NCBI GenBank assembly: GCA_022767125.1
Contig: JALEPZ010000028.1
Coordinates: 1 to 36,442 of the forward strand
DNA from: Phocaeicola plebeius
Lineage (GTDB): Bacteria; Bacteroidota; Bacteroidia; Bacteroidales; Bacteroidaceae
Direction: 5' to 3'
Length of the DNA stretch: 36,442 nucleotides
Of this stretch, positions 16,338-24,139 are shown piece after piece (the stretch's first letter is position 1; each line of letters opens with the position of its first letter). The position numbers and the translations under genes were made by a program. A model generated the notes under the pieces. That model was not told the origin of the DNA. It saw nothing but the letters and a program-made list of their open reading frames with translations, and did not search any database.

Positions 16338-18572
16338 TTAGGAGTGGGAATGAGGTGCTACTGTCAGTTGGTTTTCGCGGGTGGTGATGCGGATGTTACC
16401 TCCCTTCTTCAGGCTGCCGAACAGGAGTTCCTTCATCAGCAAGGGCTTGAGGTATGCTGTCAAGACACGGTCGATTTCACGTCCGCCGTATTCTGGAGTA
16501 AACCCTTTCCGAAGGAGCCAGTCGTACGCTTCAGCCGTCAGTTCTAAGGTGACCTTTTTCTTCGCCAGTTTCTCCTTTACCTCTGCCAGTTTCTTGTTGA
16601 GGACGCGAGCAGCCATATCCTGGTCCATGTCGTGGAAAACCACCGTTGCCGTCAGACGGTTGAGAAATTCCGGCTTGAATGTCTTCTTGACTTGTTTCAG
16701 CATGGCTTCTCCCACACTGGTCTGGCCCGTAAATCCCACTGCTGCCTGGCGGGCATACTGTGCGCCGGCATTGGAGGTCAGGAGGAGAATGACATGGCGG
16801 CAATCCGCTTTCCTCCCCTTGTTGTCGGTCAGTACGGCATAGTCCATGACCTGCAGGAGAATGTTGAAGATGTCCGGATGTGCCTTTTCGATTTCGTCGA
16901 GCAACAGGACACAATTGGGCGTCTTTCTCAAAGCGTCTGTCAACAGGCCGCCATCTTCATACCCCACATAGCCGGCGGGAGAGCCGATGAGCTTGGCTAC
17001 CGTATGCTTTTCTGTATACTCGCTCATGTCAAACCGTTGCAGGGCAATGCCCAGTTCGGCTGCCAGAACCTTTGCCACTTCTGTCTTTTCTACGCCTGTC
17101 GGACCGACAAAGAGCAGACTAGCCATCGGCTTATTGTCGTCCAGCAGTCCCGCCTTGGAGAGCTGCACTGCTTCCACGATTTGGCAGACCGCTTCTTCTT
17201 GTCCGTAAATCTGGCTGCTGATGCGGGCATGAAGGGTTTCCAGAGCGGTATTGTCTTCCTCTTTCAGGGCCTGTGCATTGACTTTGCAGAGATGTGATAG
17301 AATGTCGGTTATCACGGTCTTGTCGACCAGTTGTATGGATGTATCCGGCAGGGGGTGAAGCTCCCGGTAGGCACCTGCCTCGTCAATCAGGTCGATGGCT
17401 TTGTCGGGCAGGAAACGGTCGTTGATGAAACGGGCACTGGCCTGTACGGCATAGTCGATGACTCCATCGGCGTAGCTGACATGATGAAACGTTTCATAGT
17501 TGTTCTTCAGCCCTTCCACGATGCGTACCGTTTCGTTGATATCCGGTTCCGGAATATCTATCTGCTGGAAGCGTCGGAGCAATCCCTTGCTTTTCGAAAG
17601 ATACCGGTTGAACTCGTCGTAGGTAGTCGATCCGATAAAACGGATGTTTTCTCCCTCCAGATACGGCTTCAGTAAGTTGGAAGCATCCATGGAACCCTCA
17701 CCCGACCGTCCGGCACCTACAAGGTTATGGATTTCGTCAATGTAGACAATGGCGTTTCCTTCTTTGCAGAGTCCTTCCATGATGGCTTTCAGCCGTTTCT
17801 CGAAGTCGCCCCTGAACTGGGTGCCTGCCAGCAGACCGCCGAGGTCCAGTTCGTAGATGTGGCTTCCCTGAAGCCGTTCGGGAACCAGTCCGCCCTCAAT
17901 CCGTTCTGCCAGTCCGTAGGCCAAAGCCGTTTTGCCCACACCCGGTTCGCCCACGTGCAACGGATTGTTCTTCTCTTTCCGGCAGAGTACCTGAATGGTG
18001 CGTTCCAGCTCCGCTTCCCGCCCAATCAGCTGGTTGTGCAGGTAGTAGGTATCGTTCAGGCAGGTGACAAATTGCTTCCACGGAGTCGGGGAGTGTTCCG
18101 AAGGAGAGGCGGCTGGCCCCTCCTCGACACTCTCCTCGTAGACCGTAATCAGTTCGCTCATGAAGTCGTTCACGTCGTTGTTGATTGCTTCCAGCAGGAA
18201 ATGCGTAGCCCATGATTCTTTCAACTGGATCAGTCCTTGTATGAGGTGAGGGATATCCAGCTGGGGAGCATTGGAATTCTGCACTTGCAGGTAGGCGAAC
18301 TGCAGGACCTGGTGCAGCTGTGCGGAAATCTGCAGTTCATACGGGACGTTGGGAGGTATTCTCTCCACTTCGTATTGCAGATAGTGGTTGACGTTCTGCT
18401 CCAGTACGTCAACGGGCACCAAACATACTTCCAGTGCCTGCACAAACGGGGTTTGTTCGAGAAGGGCAGCCAGCAGATGCTCGGGCAGAATAAACTCGTG
18501 CCGTGCCTGCTGGGCTTTCTGCTGGGCTGCACTTAAAGCAGCATTGGTGGGAAAGGAATAGGGGATATCCAT
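16338..18572 (-). CDS. clpA: ATP-dependent Clp protease ATP-binding subunit ClpA
   Basis: This 744-residue protein has an N-terminal Clp repeat domain (about residues 1-145) and two AAA+ modules. The first has Walker A GEPGVGKT (K214) and Walker B VYIDEIHN. The second has GPTGVEKT around K496, pore loop GYVGY (about 534-538), Walker B LLLDEIEK (D559, E560), arginine finger segment FKPEFLNR and sensor 2 GGREIDR. A VGF tripeptide after the second Walker B matches the ClpP-docking loop. ClpA unfolds proteins and feeds them to ClpP, which is not encoded here. The oddity is E495, which replaces the invariant P-loop glycine before the catalytic lysine of the second module. It lies between clpS (15 nt upstream) and aat (7 nt downstream). 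Confidence 0.95.
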   Translation of the reverse strand: MDIPYSFPTNAALSAAQQKAQQARHEFILPEHLLAALLEQTPFVQALEVCLVPVDVLEQNVNHYLQYEVERIPPNVPYELQISAQLHQVLQFAYLQVQNSNAPQLDIPHLIQGLIQLKESWATHFLLEAINNDVNDFMSELITVYEESVEEGPAASPSEHSPTPWKQFVTCLNDTYYLHNQLIGREAELERTIQVLCRKEKNNPLHVGEPGVGKTALAYGLAERIEGGLVPERLQGSHIYELDLGGLLAGTQFRGDFEKRLKAIMEGLCKEGNAIVYIDEIHNLVGAGRSGEGSMDASNLLKPYLEGENIRFIGSTTYDEFNRYLSKSKGLLRRFQQIDIPEPDINETVRIVEGLKNNYETFHHVSYADGVIDYAVQASARFINDRFLPDKAIDLIDEAGAYRELHPLPDTSIQLVDKTVITDILSHLCKVNAQALKEEDNTALETLHARISSQIYGQEEAVCQIVEAVQLSKAGLLDDNKPMASLLFVGPTGVEKTEVAKVLAAELGIALQRFDMSEYTEKHTVAKLIGSPAGYVGYEDGGLLTDALRKTPNCVLLLDEIEKAHPDIFNILLQVMDYAVLTDNKGRKADCRHVILLLTSNAGAQYARQAAVGFTGQTSVGEAMLKQVKKTFKPEFLNRLTATVVFHDMDQDMAARVLNKKLAEVKEKLAKKKVTLELTAEAYDWLLRKGFTPEYGGREIDRVLTAYLKPLLMKELLFGSLKKGGNIRITTRENQLTVAPHSHS

Positions 18573-18587
18573 ATCGGTAAACGGGAA

Positions 18588-18899
18588 TTAATCTTCGTCC
18601 TCCGGCTTGACACTGAAGCGCAAGGGAAAATTCTCCCTTTGTGCCATGCCGAGAGCCTTGCGGACCTTGGATTGGGCAATGTCGTATGAATAGACGCCCA
18701 CCACGGCTTGTCCGCTGTGGTGGACTTTCAGCATCAGTACTTCCGCTTCGGCAGGTGACTTAAAAAACACCTGCACCAACACCTTCACGACAAACTCCAT
18801 GGTGGTGAAATCGTCATTATGGATCAGTACCTTGTACCGTCTGGGCTCTTGGAATCGGATTCGCTGCCGCTCCTGGATGGAAGACTGTTCTTGGGGCAT
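18588..18899 (-). CDS. clpS: ATP-dependent Clp protease adaptor ClpS
   Basis: This 103-residue adaptor has the usual size. YKVLIHNDDFTTMEFVV (about residues 22-38) contains the N-degron pocket N28-D29-D30 and M34, and VLMLKVHHSG contains the pocket residues M56 and H60 that match the E. coli M62/H66 positions. ClpS binds proteins with N-terminal Leu, Phe, Tyr or Trp and delivers them to the N-domain of ClpA, encoded next. The upstream metalloprotease ends 11 nt before it. Confidence 0.97.
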   Translation of the reverse strand: MPQEQSSIQERQRIRFQEPRRYKVLIHNDDFTTMEFVVKVLVQVFFKSPAEAEVLMLKVHHSGQAVVGVYSYDIAQSKVRKALGMAQRENFPLRFSVKPEDED

Positions 18900-18910
18900 A
18901 TGCGGATTGG

Positions 18911-19705
18911 CTATTTTTTGTATTGGGCTTTGATGGCCGGCAACTCTTTCTGGATGTCACTGATGCGTCGGGAGTCGCTGGGATGAGTACTCATGAATTC
19001 GGGGACACTGGTACCGCCGCCGGCGGACATCTTCTGCCAGAAGGTGATGGCGACTTCCGGATTGTAGCCAGCCATTGCCATGAAGATCAGTCCCATGTAG
19101 TCGGCTTCCGATTCGTGCTTGCGTGAGAAGGGGAGGATGGCTCCGTATTGCGCTCCGAGTCCGTAGATTTGTCCGGCCAACTGCTGGGTAGCTGCACTTT
19201 TCTGCGCCAATGTCGAACTGAGAATCTTCGCACCGTATTGGGCCAGGATTTCTTGGCTCATCCGCTCGTTGCTGTGTTTGGCCACGGCATGGGCCACTTC
19301 ATGGCCGATGACGACAGCCAGTTCATCGTCGGACGAGACGATCTTCATCAGACCTTCATATACAACGATTTTTCCGCCTGGCATGCAGAAGGCATTGACC
19401 TGGTCATCTTTTACGAGGTTGAATTCCCAGGCGAATTCACTGAGCTGGCTGCTCAAGCCGTTTTGGCACAAGTATTGTTCAGTGGCAGCGGCAATCTTTT
19501 TGCCGACACGTGTTACCATGGCTGATTGCGTGGCATTGGACGACCGGGTAGCTGTCTGCATATAGCTGTTGTATTGGGTCAGACTTGATGACAATACTTC
19601 CTGGTCGGAAACCAGCAACATTTGTTTACGTCCGGTAATGGGTACCGAGCTGCAACCAGCCAGCAAGAGCATGGCTACAGTTGCCGAAAGAAGTTGTTTT
19701 CTCAT
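18911..19705 (-). CDS. M48-family zinc metalloprotease lipoprotein
   Basis: The 264-residue precursor begins MRKQLLSATVAMLLLAGCSS, with a lipobox LAGC and acylated C18. The zinc motif HEVAH (H135, E136, H139) and third ligand E198 in HESEADYMGL are all present, as in the LoiP/BepA/YcaL branch of M48. Family members act in the periplasm on the quality control of outer membrane proteins. It is the first gene of the unit with clpS, clpA and aat, so an envelope protease appears to share a transcript with cytoplasmic N-degron proteolysis. That link is inferred from the tight spacing. Confidence 0.93.
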   Translation of the reverse strand: MRKQLLSATVAMLLLAGCSSVPITGRKQMLLVSDQEVLSSSLTQYNSYMQTATRSSNATQSAMVTRVGKKIAAATEQYLCQNGLSSQLSEFAWEFNLVKDDQVNAFCMPGGKIVVYEGLMKIVSSDDELAVVIGHEVAHAVAKHSNERMSQEILAQYGAKILSSTLAQKSAATQQLAGQIYGLGAQYGAILPFSRKHESEADYMGLIFMAMAGYNPEVAITFWQKMSAGGGTSVPEFMSTHPSDSRRISDIQKELPAIKAQYKK

Positions 19706-19728
19706 ATTTCATTTACAGTTTAGCGTTA

Positions 19729-19736
19729 CAAAGATA
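19729..19736 (-). promoter_or_regulatory. Predicted -7 box of the M48-clpS-clpA-aat unit
   Basis: Minus-strand TATCTTTG is a perfect TAnnTTTG match 24 nt before the protease ATG. The -33 region has no clear TTG. No heat-shock element was recognised. Confidence 0.5.
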
Positions 19737-19757
19737 GCCAATCTGTATGGAATAGCA

Positions 19758-19926
19758 CTCATGGATGGATGAAAAAAACGTTTAAGTGCGGATCGGACAA
19801 TGTCTATCATTAAAATAAGGTATAGGCTAATTGAATAGGGAAGAAATTTCTTTTTGATTAACCGATTTTGAATCAGTATTTTATAAATTAGTAAAGAAAA
19901 TAATGCAAGAAAAATTGCAGAAAAGC
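19758..19926. other. AT-rich spacer between the protease promoter and the tRNA promoter
   Basis: The segment is AT-rich with no ORF, no clear inverted repeat and no recognisable RNA. It separates the divergent protease unit from the tRNA cluster. I see nothing else in it. Confidence 0.4.
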
Positions 19927-19957
19927 TTGCACATCTCGAAAAAAGGCTCTATCTTCG
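19927..19957 (+). promoter_or_regulatory. Predicted tRNA cluster promoter
   Basis: TTG (19927-19929) and TATCTTCG (19950-19957, one mismatch from TAnnTTTG) are separated by 20 bp. The transcript would start about 30 nt before the first tRNA-Ser. Confidence 0.5.
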
Positions 19958-19996
19958 CACCGCATTTGAGAGATAACGCAGAGTTCTACAAAGTGA

Positions 19997-20084
19997 GGAA
20001 GTTTGGGTGAGTGGCTGAAACCACCAGTTTGCTAAACTGACGTACGAGATTATCGTACCGGGGGTTCGAATCCCCCAGCTTCCG
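19997..20084 (+). tRNA. tRNA-Ser (anticodon GCT)
   Basis: This 88-nt class II tRNA has a fully paired acceptor (GGAAGTT with AGCTTCC, including one G-U), anticodon loop TTGCTAA giving GCT, a long variable arm (GTACGA / TCGTAC) and a T-arm GGGGG-TTCGAAT-CCCCC. The CCA end is not encoded. It decodes AGC and AGU. Confidence 0.93.
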
Positions 20085-20105
20085 CGCGAAGGACTCAACG
20101 AATAT

Positions 20106-20178
20106 GGCGCTTTCGTCTAGTGGCCTAGGACGCGGCCCTCTCACGGCTGAAACACGGGTTCGATTCCCGTATGCGCTA
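20106..20178 (+). tRNA. tRNA-Glu (anticodon CTC)
   Basis: This 73-nt tRNA has anticodon stem CGGCC/GGCTG and loop CTCTCAC giving CTC, and a T-arm ACGGG-TTCGATT-CCCGT. The acceptor GGCGCTT pairs with ATGCGCT apart from a T-T apposition at position 6-67. CCA is not encoded. It decodes GAG. Confidence 0.9.
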
Positions 20179-20186
20179 CGAAGTAA

Positions 20187-20274
20187 GTAAGTTTGGGTGA
20201 GTGGCTGAAACCACCAGTTTGCTAAACTGACGTACGAGATTATCGTACCGGGGGTTCGAATCCCCCAGCTTCCG
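20187..20274 (+). tRNA. Second tRNA-Ser (anticodon GCT), with an acceptor mismatch
   Basis: From base 3 onward it is identical to the first tRNA-Ser. Base 2 is T instead of G, so the acceptor starts GTAAGTT and T2 faces C71. It is part of a direct repeat of about 95 nt (19991-20085 and 20181-20275). It may still be processed, or it may be a decaying duplicate. Confidence 0.8.
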
Positions 20275-20301
20275 CAGGGAATTATTTCGTAAGTAGGAGA
20301 T

Positions 20302-20350
20302 ACAGATTTCACAGATAAAAGATGCGTCTGAGGAATCTGTTATTTTTTTT
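20302..20350 (+). terminator. Terminator of the tRNA cluster
   Basis: ACAGATT (20302-20308) pairs with AATCTGT (20334-20340), extended inward by a CAGA/TCTG stem. A T-run within TATTTTTTTT (20341-20350) follows. Confidence 0.75.
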
Positions 20351-20384
20351 AGGGGGTGTCCTATTTATTAGCAAGGGAATTTAT

Positions 20385-20415
20385 TTGTTTTATACATATT
20401 TTTTATCTATCTTTG
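20385..20415 (+). promoter_or_regulatory. Predicted promoter of the sugar transferase operon
   Basis: TTG (20385-20387, within TTTG) and TATCTTTG (20408-20415) are separated by 20 bp, a near-ideal Bacteroidota promoter. The predicted start near 20422 lies after the in-frame ATG at 20356 and so fixes the true start downstream, at 20464. Confidence 0.7.
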
Positions 20416-20463
20416 CTCCCAGAAAAGAAAAATGAAAGAATTCACCAAAAAAACGAATATAAT

Positions 20464-21882
20464 ATGTACACGCCATCTCCTTCTTTATTTAGAGGCAACA
20501 ATCTCATCAAGCTGATGACGATTGTATGCGATGTATGCGTAAGCAACGTGTTGTTTCTCTTTTTGAGGACGCTTTTTGAACGGGCAGGTCATGATTGCAT
20601 GATTCATCTGGGAGACACCAAGATGATAGTGATTCTTACTTTGTGCTATTTGATTGCATCGATGAAAGTGGGGATGGTACTCTACAAGCGGAAGGTGTTG
20701 TTGTATGAGGTGCTGGTACAGGTATTGAAGACCGTTTCACTCTTTGGACTCATTTTCGGGATGGTGGTGGCCTTCGGTGCCATCATGAAAGTACGTACTT
20801 TGTTTTTCATGGTTTTTCTGACTGCATTTCTGGTGGCCGCGTTGTTGGTGCGGATTACTCTGCGCCTGTTGGTGATATATTTCCGGAGAAGAGGAAGGAA
20901 CCTGCAGCATGTGGTATTGGTGGGAAGTTCTCGCAGTATCAGGGAACTGTATCACGAACTGACCGATGACGGAGGGAACGGATACCATGTGGCCGGATAT
21001 TTTGACGATCTGCCGAATGACAAGTTGTCGGCTAGTACCCTTTATTTGGGAACTCCTGAAGAGGTCAATGAGTATTTGAGCCAGCATCCGGAGGTGACGA
21101 ACCTGTTTTGCGGTTTGCATTCGAGTGACAGCGAACGTATCATTCACATTCTGGATTATTGTGAGAATCATCTGGTGCATTTCTACAGTGTGCCTAATTT
21201 GCATAACTATCTTCACAACCGGATGTATCTGAGCTCCGTAGGTGACGTGCCGGTGCTTTCCCTTCATAACACGGCCCTCGAACGGGCAGACAATGCTTTC
21301 CTGAAACGCCTGTTCGACATTGTCTTTTCGTTGCTGTTTCTCTGTACGTTGTTTCCGGTTATCTTCTTCGTTGTGGCAATCATCACCAAGTTGACGATGC
21401 CTGGTCCCATCTTTTTCCGACAGAAGCGGAATGGCTTGAATGACAAGGAGTTCTACTGCATAAAGTTTCGCAGTATGAAGGTCAATAAGGAGGCAGATAC
21501 TTTGCAGGCAACCAAAAATGACCCCCGTAAGACCCGTTGGGGAGAAATCATGCGGAAAACCAATATTGACGAGTTGCCTCAATTCATCAATGTACTGATG
21601 GGGGATATGAGTGTGGTGGGGCCCCGTCCTCACATGTTGAAGCATACGGAGGAGTATTCCAAGTTGATTGATAAATACATGGTACGCCATTTCGTGAAGC
21701 CCGGCATTACCGGCTGGAGCCAGGTGACCGGATTCCGAGGGGAGACTAAGGAACTGAAGGACATGGAAGGGCGCATACGAGGAGATATCTGGTACATTGA
21801 GCACTGGTCATTCCTGCTGGACCTCTACATCATTTTCAAGACGCTGACTAATGCTTTGGGGGGTGATCAACAAGCTTATTAG
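20464..21882 (+). CDS. Undecaprenyl-phosphate glucose phosphotransferase (WcaJ-like initiating transferase)
   Basis: The protein has 472 residues from ATG 20464 (MYTPSPSLFRGNNLIKLM). The N-terminal half carries about four membrane segments and a Rossmann-like CoA-binding region (VVLVGSSRSIRELYHEL, about residues 151-167). A further helix near 275-300 leads into the cytoplasmic bacterial sugar-transferase domain, with MPGPIFFRQKRNG, FRSMKVNKEAD, RKTNIDELPQFINVLMGDMS and VVGPRPHM. The family moves hexose-1-phosphate from UDP-sugar to undecaprenyl phosphate to start capsule or exopolysaccharide synthesis. No other glycosyltransferase is nearby. A MATE exporter starts 17 nt later. The sugar is not certain; UDP-glucose is the usual donor. 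Confidence 0.9.
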   Translation: MYTPSPSLFRGNNLIKLMTIVCDVCVSNVLFLFLRTLFERAGHDCMIHLGDTKMIVILTLCYLIASMKVGMVLYKRKVLLYEVLVQVLKTVSLFGLIFGMVVAFGAIMKVRTLFFMVFLTAFLVAALLVRITLRLLVIYFRRRGRNLQHVVLVGSSRSIRELYHELTDDGGNGYHVAGYFDDLPNDKLSASTLYLGTPEEVNEYLSQHPEVTNLFCGLHSSDSERIIHILDYCENHLVHFYSVPNLHNYLHNRMYLSSVGDVPVLSLHNTALERADNAFLKRLFDIVFSLLFLCTLFPVIFFVVAIITKLTMPGPIFFRQKRNGLNDKEFYCIKFRSMKVNKEADTLQATKNDPRKTRWGEIMRKTNIDELPQFINVLMGDMSVVGPRPHMLKHTEEYSKLIDKYMVRHFVKPGITGWSQVTGFRGETKELKDMEGRIRGDIWYIEHWSFLLDLYIIFKTLTNALGGDQQAY

Positions 21883-21899
21883 GTGAAGACAGGAAGGAT

Positions 21900-23315
21900 A
21901 TGTCGGAAGTAGAAGAACAGTTGGCACGGATTCGTGGCGGTCAGATCTTGACATGGCGGCAGCAGTTGGCATTGACGGTCCGGCTGAGTCTTCCTTCGGT
22001 CATTGCCCAGTTCTCGTCCATCGTGATGCAGTATATTGATGCGTCCATGGTGGGGAGTCTGGGAGCAGCTGCTTCCGCTTCCATTGGGCTGGTATCGACT
22101 ACGGCATGGCTGTTTTCCGGTCTGTGTGCCTCATGGGCCGCCGGCTTCTACGTTCAGGTAGCCCATCGGTTGGGAGCCAAGGATTCTGAAGGGGCTCGTG
22201 ACGTATTCCGCCAGTCGCTGGTTCTTGTCCCTCTGTTCGGCATCTTTCTGTTGATGTTCGGCACCTGCTTGAGCCGCTACCTGCCGGGATGGTTGGGAGG
22301 TGCCCCTGAAATTCTCCCCACCTCTTCCTCGTATTTCTTCATTTATGCCTGTTCCATGCCGGCACTGGCTCTCTATCTCCTGGCCGGAGGCATGATGCGT
22401 TGCAGCGGAAATATCTATACCCCTACGGCATTTAGCCTGTTGATGTGTGTATTGGATATCCTGTTCAACGCCTTGCTGATTTTTCCCACACGGCAGGTGG
22501 CCGGTATCTGGATACCCGGAGCCGGATGGGGAGTGACAGGAGCTGCTGTCGGTACCGCACTGGCACTATATGCAACAGCTGCTCTCTTGCTCTATCGGGC
22601 GGCCTTCTGTACCCCTGACCTGTGCCTTCGCCGGGTTGCGCTTCCTTTCCTCCTGTCGGGTGCCTGTTTTCGGAAAGCCCTGCGCATAGGGATTCCGATG
22701 ATGTGCGAACGGGTGGTGATGTGTGGCGCACAGATTCTATACACAGTCATCGTGGCGCCATTGGGTACCTTGGCCATTGCGGCCAATTCGTTTGCCATCA
22801 TTGCAGAAAGTATCTGTTACATGCCCGGGTATGGTGTGTCGGATGCTGCTGTAACCTTGGTAGGGCACAGTCTGGGGGCCCGTCGCAAGGACTTGATGTG
22901 GCAGTTTGCCCGCATCACCGTAGGGTTGGGAATCGGTGTCATGACCGTGATGGGAATTGTGATGTACATGGCTGCCCCACTGATGATCGGTTGCATGACT
23001 CCCGATGCTCGCGTGGTAGCGATGGGGGTAGAGGTATTGCGCATAGAAGCCTTTGCCGAACCGTTGTTTGCCGCTGCCATTGTGACCTATGGTGTATTTG
23101 TAGGGGCCGGCAGTACAGTGGCACCCACACTGATGAATTTTTGCAGCATCTGGTTGGTCCGTTTGCCGCTGGCAGCTTTTCTGGCTCCTTGGATGGGCTT
23201 GTGCGGTGCCTGGGTAGCCATGTGTTCGGAACTATGTCTGCGAGGGACTCTCTTTTTGCTGCGGCTGAGGAGCGGGAAATGGTTGGTCTTAAGAGAAGCA
23301 GACGTAAAACGTTAA
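21900..23315 (+). CDS. MATE family efflux transporter
   Basis: This 471-residue protein has about twelve membrane segments in two similar halves. The family signatures ALTVRLSLPSVIAQFSSIVM (about residues 24-43), then DASMVGSLG, and in the second half LRIGIPMMCERVVMCGA and YGVSDAAVTLVGHSLGARR are present. MATE proteins export drugs or metabolites using Na+ or H+ gradients. It lies between the sugar transferase and the TerB/J gene with 17- and 18-nt gaps. MATE belongs to the same superfamily as Wzx lipid-linked sugar flippases, but the sequence looks like a standard MATE rather than Wzx. Confidence 0.92.
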   Translation: MSEVEEQLARIRGGQILTWRQQLALTVRLSLPSVIAQFSSIVMQYIDASMVGSLGAAASASIGLVSTTAWLFSGLCASWAAGFYVQVAHRLGAKDSEGARDVFRQSLVLVPLFGIFLLMFGTCLSRYLPGWLGGAPEILPTSSSYFFIYACSMPALALYLLAGGMMRCSGNIYTPTAFSLLMCVLDILFNALLIFPTRQVAGIWIPGAGWGVTGAAVGTALALYATAALLLYRAAFCTPDLCLRRVALPFLLSGACFRKALRIGIPMMCERVVMCGAQILYTVIVAPLGTLAIAANSFAIIAESICYMPGYGVSDAAVTLVGHSLGARRKDLMWQFARITVGLGIGVMTVMGIVMYMAAPLMIGCMTPDARVVAMGVEVLRIEAFAEPLFAAAIVTYGVFVGAGSTVAPTLMNFCSIWLVRLPLAAFLAPWMGLCGAWVAMCSELCLRGTLFLLRLRSGKWLVLREADVKR

Positions 23316-23333
23316 ACCACTAAAAAAGTATAT

Positions 23334-24119
23334 ATGGGATTAGGAAAATGGATTGGTGGGGTGATGGGCTTCATGGCCCTGGGACCCCTTGGAGCGTTGG
23401 CAGGTTATGCCATCGGTTCTTTGTTTGATACCGCTACTGATGCGGAACGTGCTTCGGCAGGAAATGGCCGGAATGATGATCCGGTAACGACGGCTGCCGG
23501 ACAGCGGAACAGTTTTCTTTTTTCGCTGCTTGTCATGGCTTCATACATCATCCGGGCCGATGGCAAGGTGATGCATAGCGAAATGGAGTTTGTCCGGAAT
23601 TTCCTGCGACAGCAATTCGGGGAGCAGGCAGTGGCGGAAGGGCAACAGATTCTGCTGCACCTGTTCGAAGAGCGTAAGCGCATGGAGCAAAGAGATCCTC
23701 AGGCCTTTCGGAACACAATTCGTTCGTGTGGGGCGCAGATGGCCGATTACCTCAGTCAGGAGGAACGGTTGCAGTTGCTGAACTTTTTGGTGATGATTGC
23801 CAAGAGCGACGGCAGTGTGTGCAGTGCGGAAATCGAAGCCTTGAAAGAAGTGACGGTGGCGATGGGGCTGCAGCTGCAAGAAATCGATTCGCTGCTCCAC
23901 CTGACAGGCGACAGCCTGGAAGAAGCCTACAAGGTATTGGAGGTGGATGCTTCGGCCACCGATGAGGAGGTCAGGGCTGCCTACCGCAAACTGGCCTTGA
24001 AACATCATCCGGACAAAGTGGCCGCCTTGGGCGAAGATATCCGAAAGGCGGCCGAGGTAAAATTCCAGCAAATCAATGCAGCCAAGGAAAGGGTGTATAA
24101 AGCACGGGGAATGAAGTGA
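23334..24119 (+). CDS. DjlA-like TerB and J-domain co-chaperone
   Basis: The 261-residue protein starts with a Gly-rich hydrophobic segment ([20 protein letters not shown], about residues 12-31) that may be a membrane anchor. A TerB-type helical domain follows (about 55-185, with [19 protein letters not shown] and [18 protein letters not shown] repeating the D-G-x-V acidic pattern). A C-terminal J domain (about 197-261) contains the HPD triad at 225-227. The J domain should stimulate DnaK ATPase. E. coli DjlA has a similar set of parts. It ends the operon begun by the WcaJ-like gene and overlaps a convergent terminator. The client is unknown. Confidence 0.88.
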   Translation: MGLGKWIGGVMGFMALGPLGALAGYAIGSLFDTATDAERASAGNGRNDDPVTTAAGQRNSFLFSLLVMASYIIRADGKVMHSEMEFVRNFLRQQFGEQAVAEGQQILLHLFEERKRMEQRDPQAFRNTIRSCGAQMADYLSQEERLQLLNFLVMIAKSDGSVCSAEIEALKEVTVAMGLQLQEIDSLLHLTGDSLEEAYKVLEVDASATDEEVRAAYRKLALKHHPDKVAALGEDIRKAAEVKFQQINAAKERVYKARGMK

Positions 24120-24132
24120 TATCATTCCCCGT
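24104..24132. terminator. Convergent hairpin between the TerB/J gene and dipeptidyl peptidase gene
   Basis: ACGGGGAATGA (24104-24114) and its perfect complement TCATTCCCCGT (24122-24132) flank a 7-nt loop. The left arm overlaps the end of the TerB/J coding region. No strong T-run follows on either strand, so efficiency is uncertain. Confidence 0.6.
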
Positions 24133-24139
24133 TTCCTGG

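Noticed and set aside
19991-20275. Direct repeats around a tRNA as an integrated element or attachment site
   Set aside because: The repeats are complete tRNA-Ser copies enclosing only tRNA-Glu; there is no integrase or cargo.
19986-20312. 108-codon minus-strand frame
   Set aside because: It is read through three tRNA genes; its internal repetition simply reflects the duplicated tRNA-Ser.
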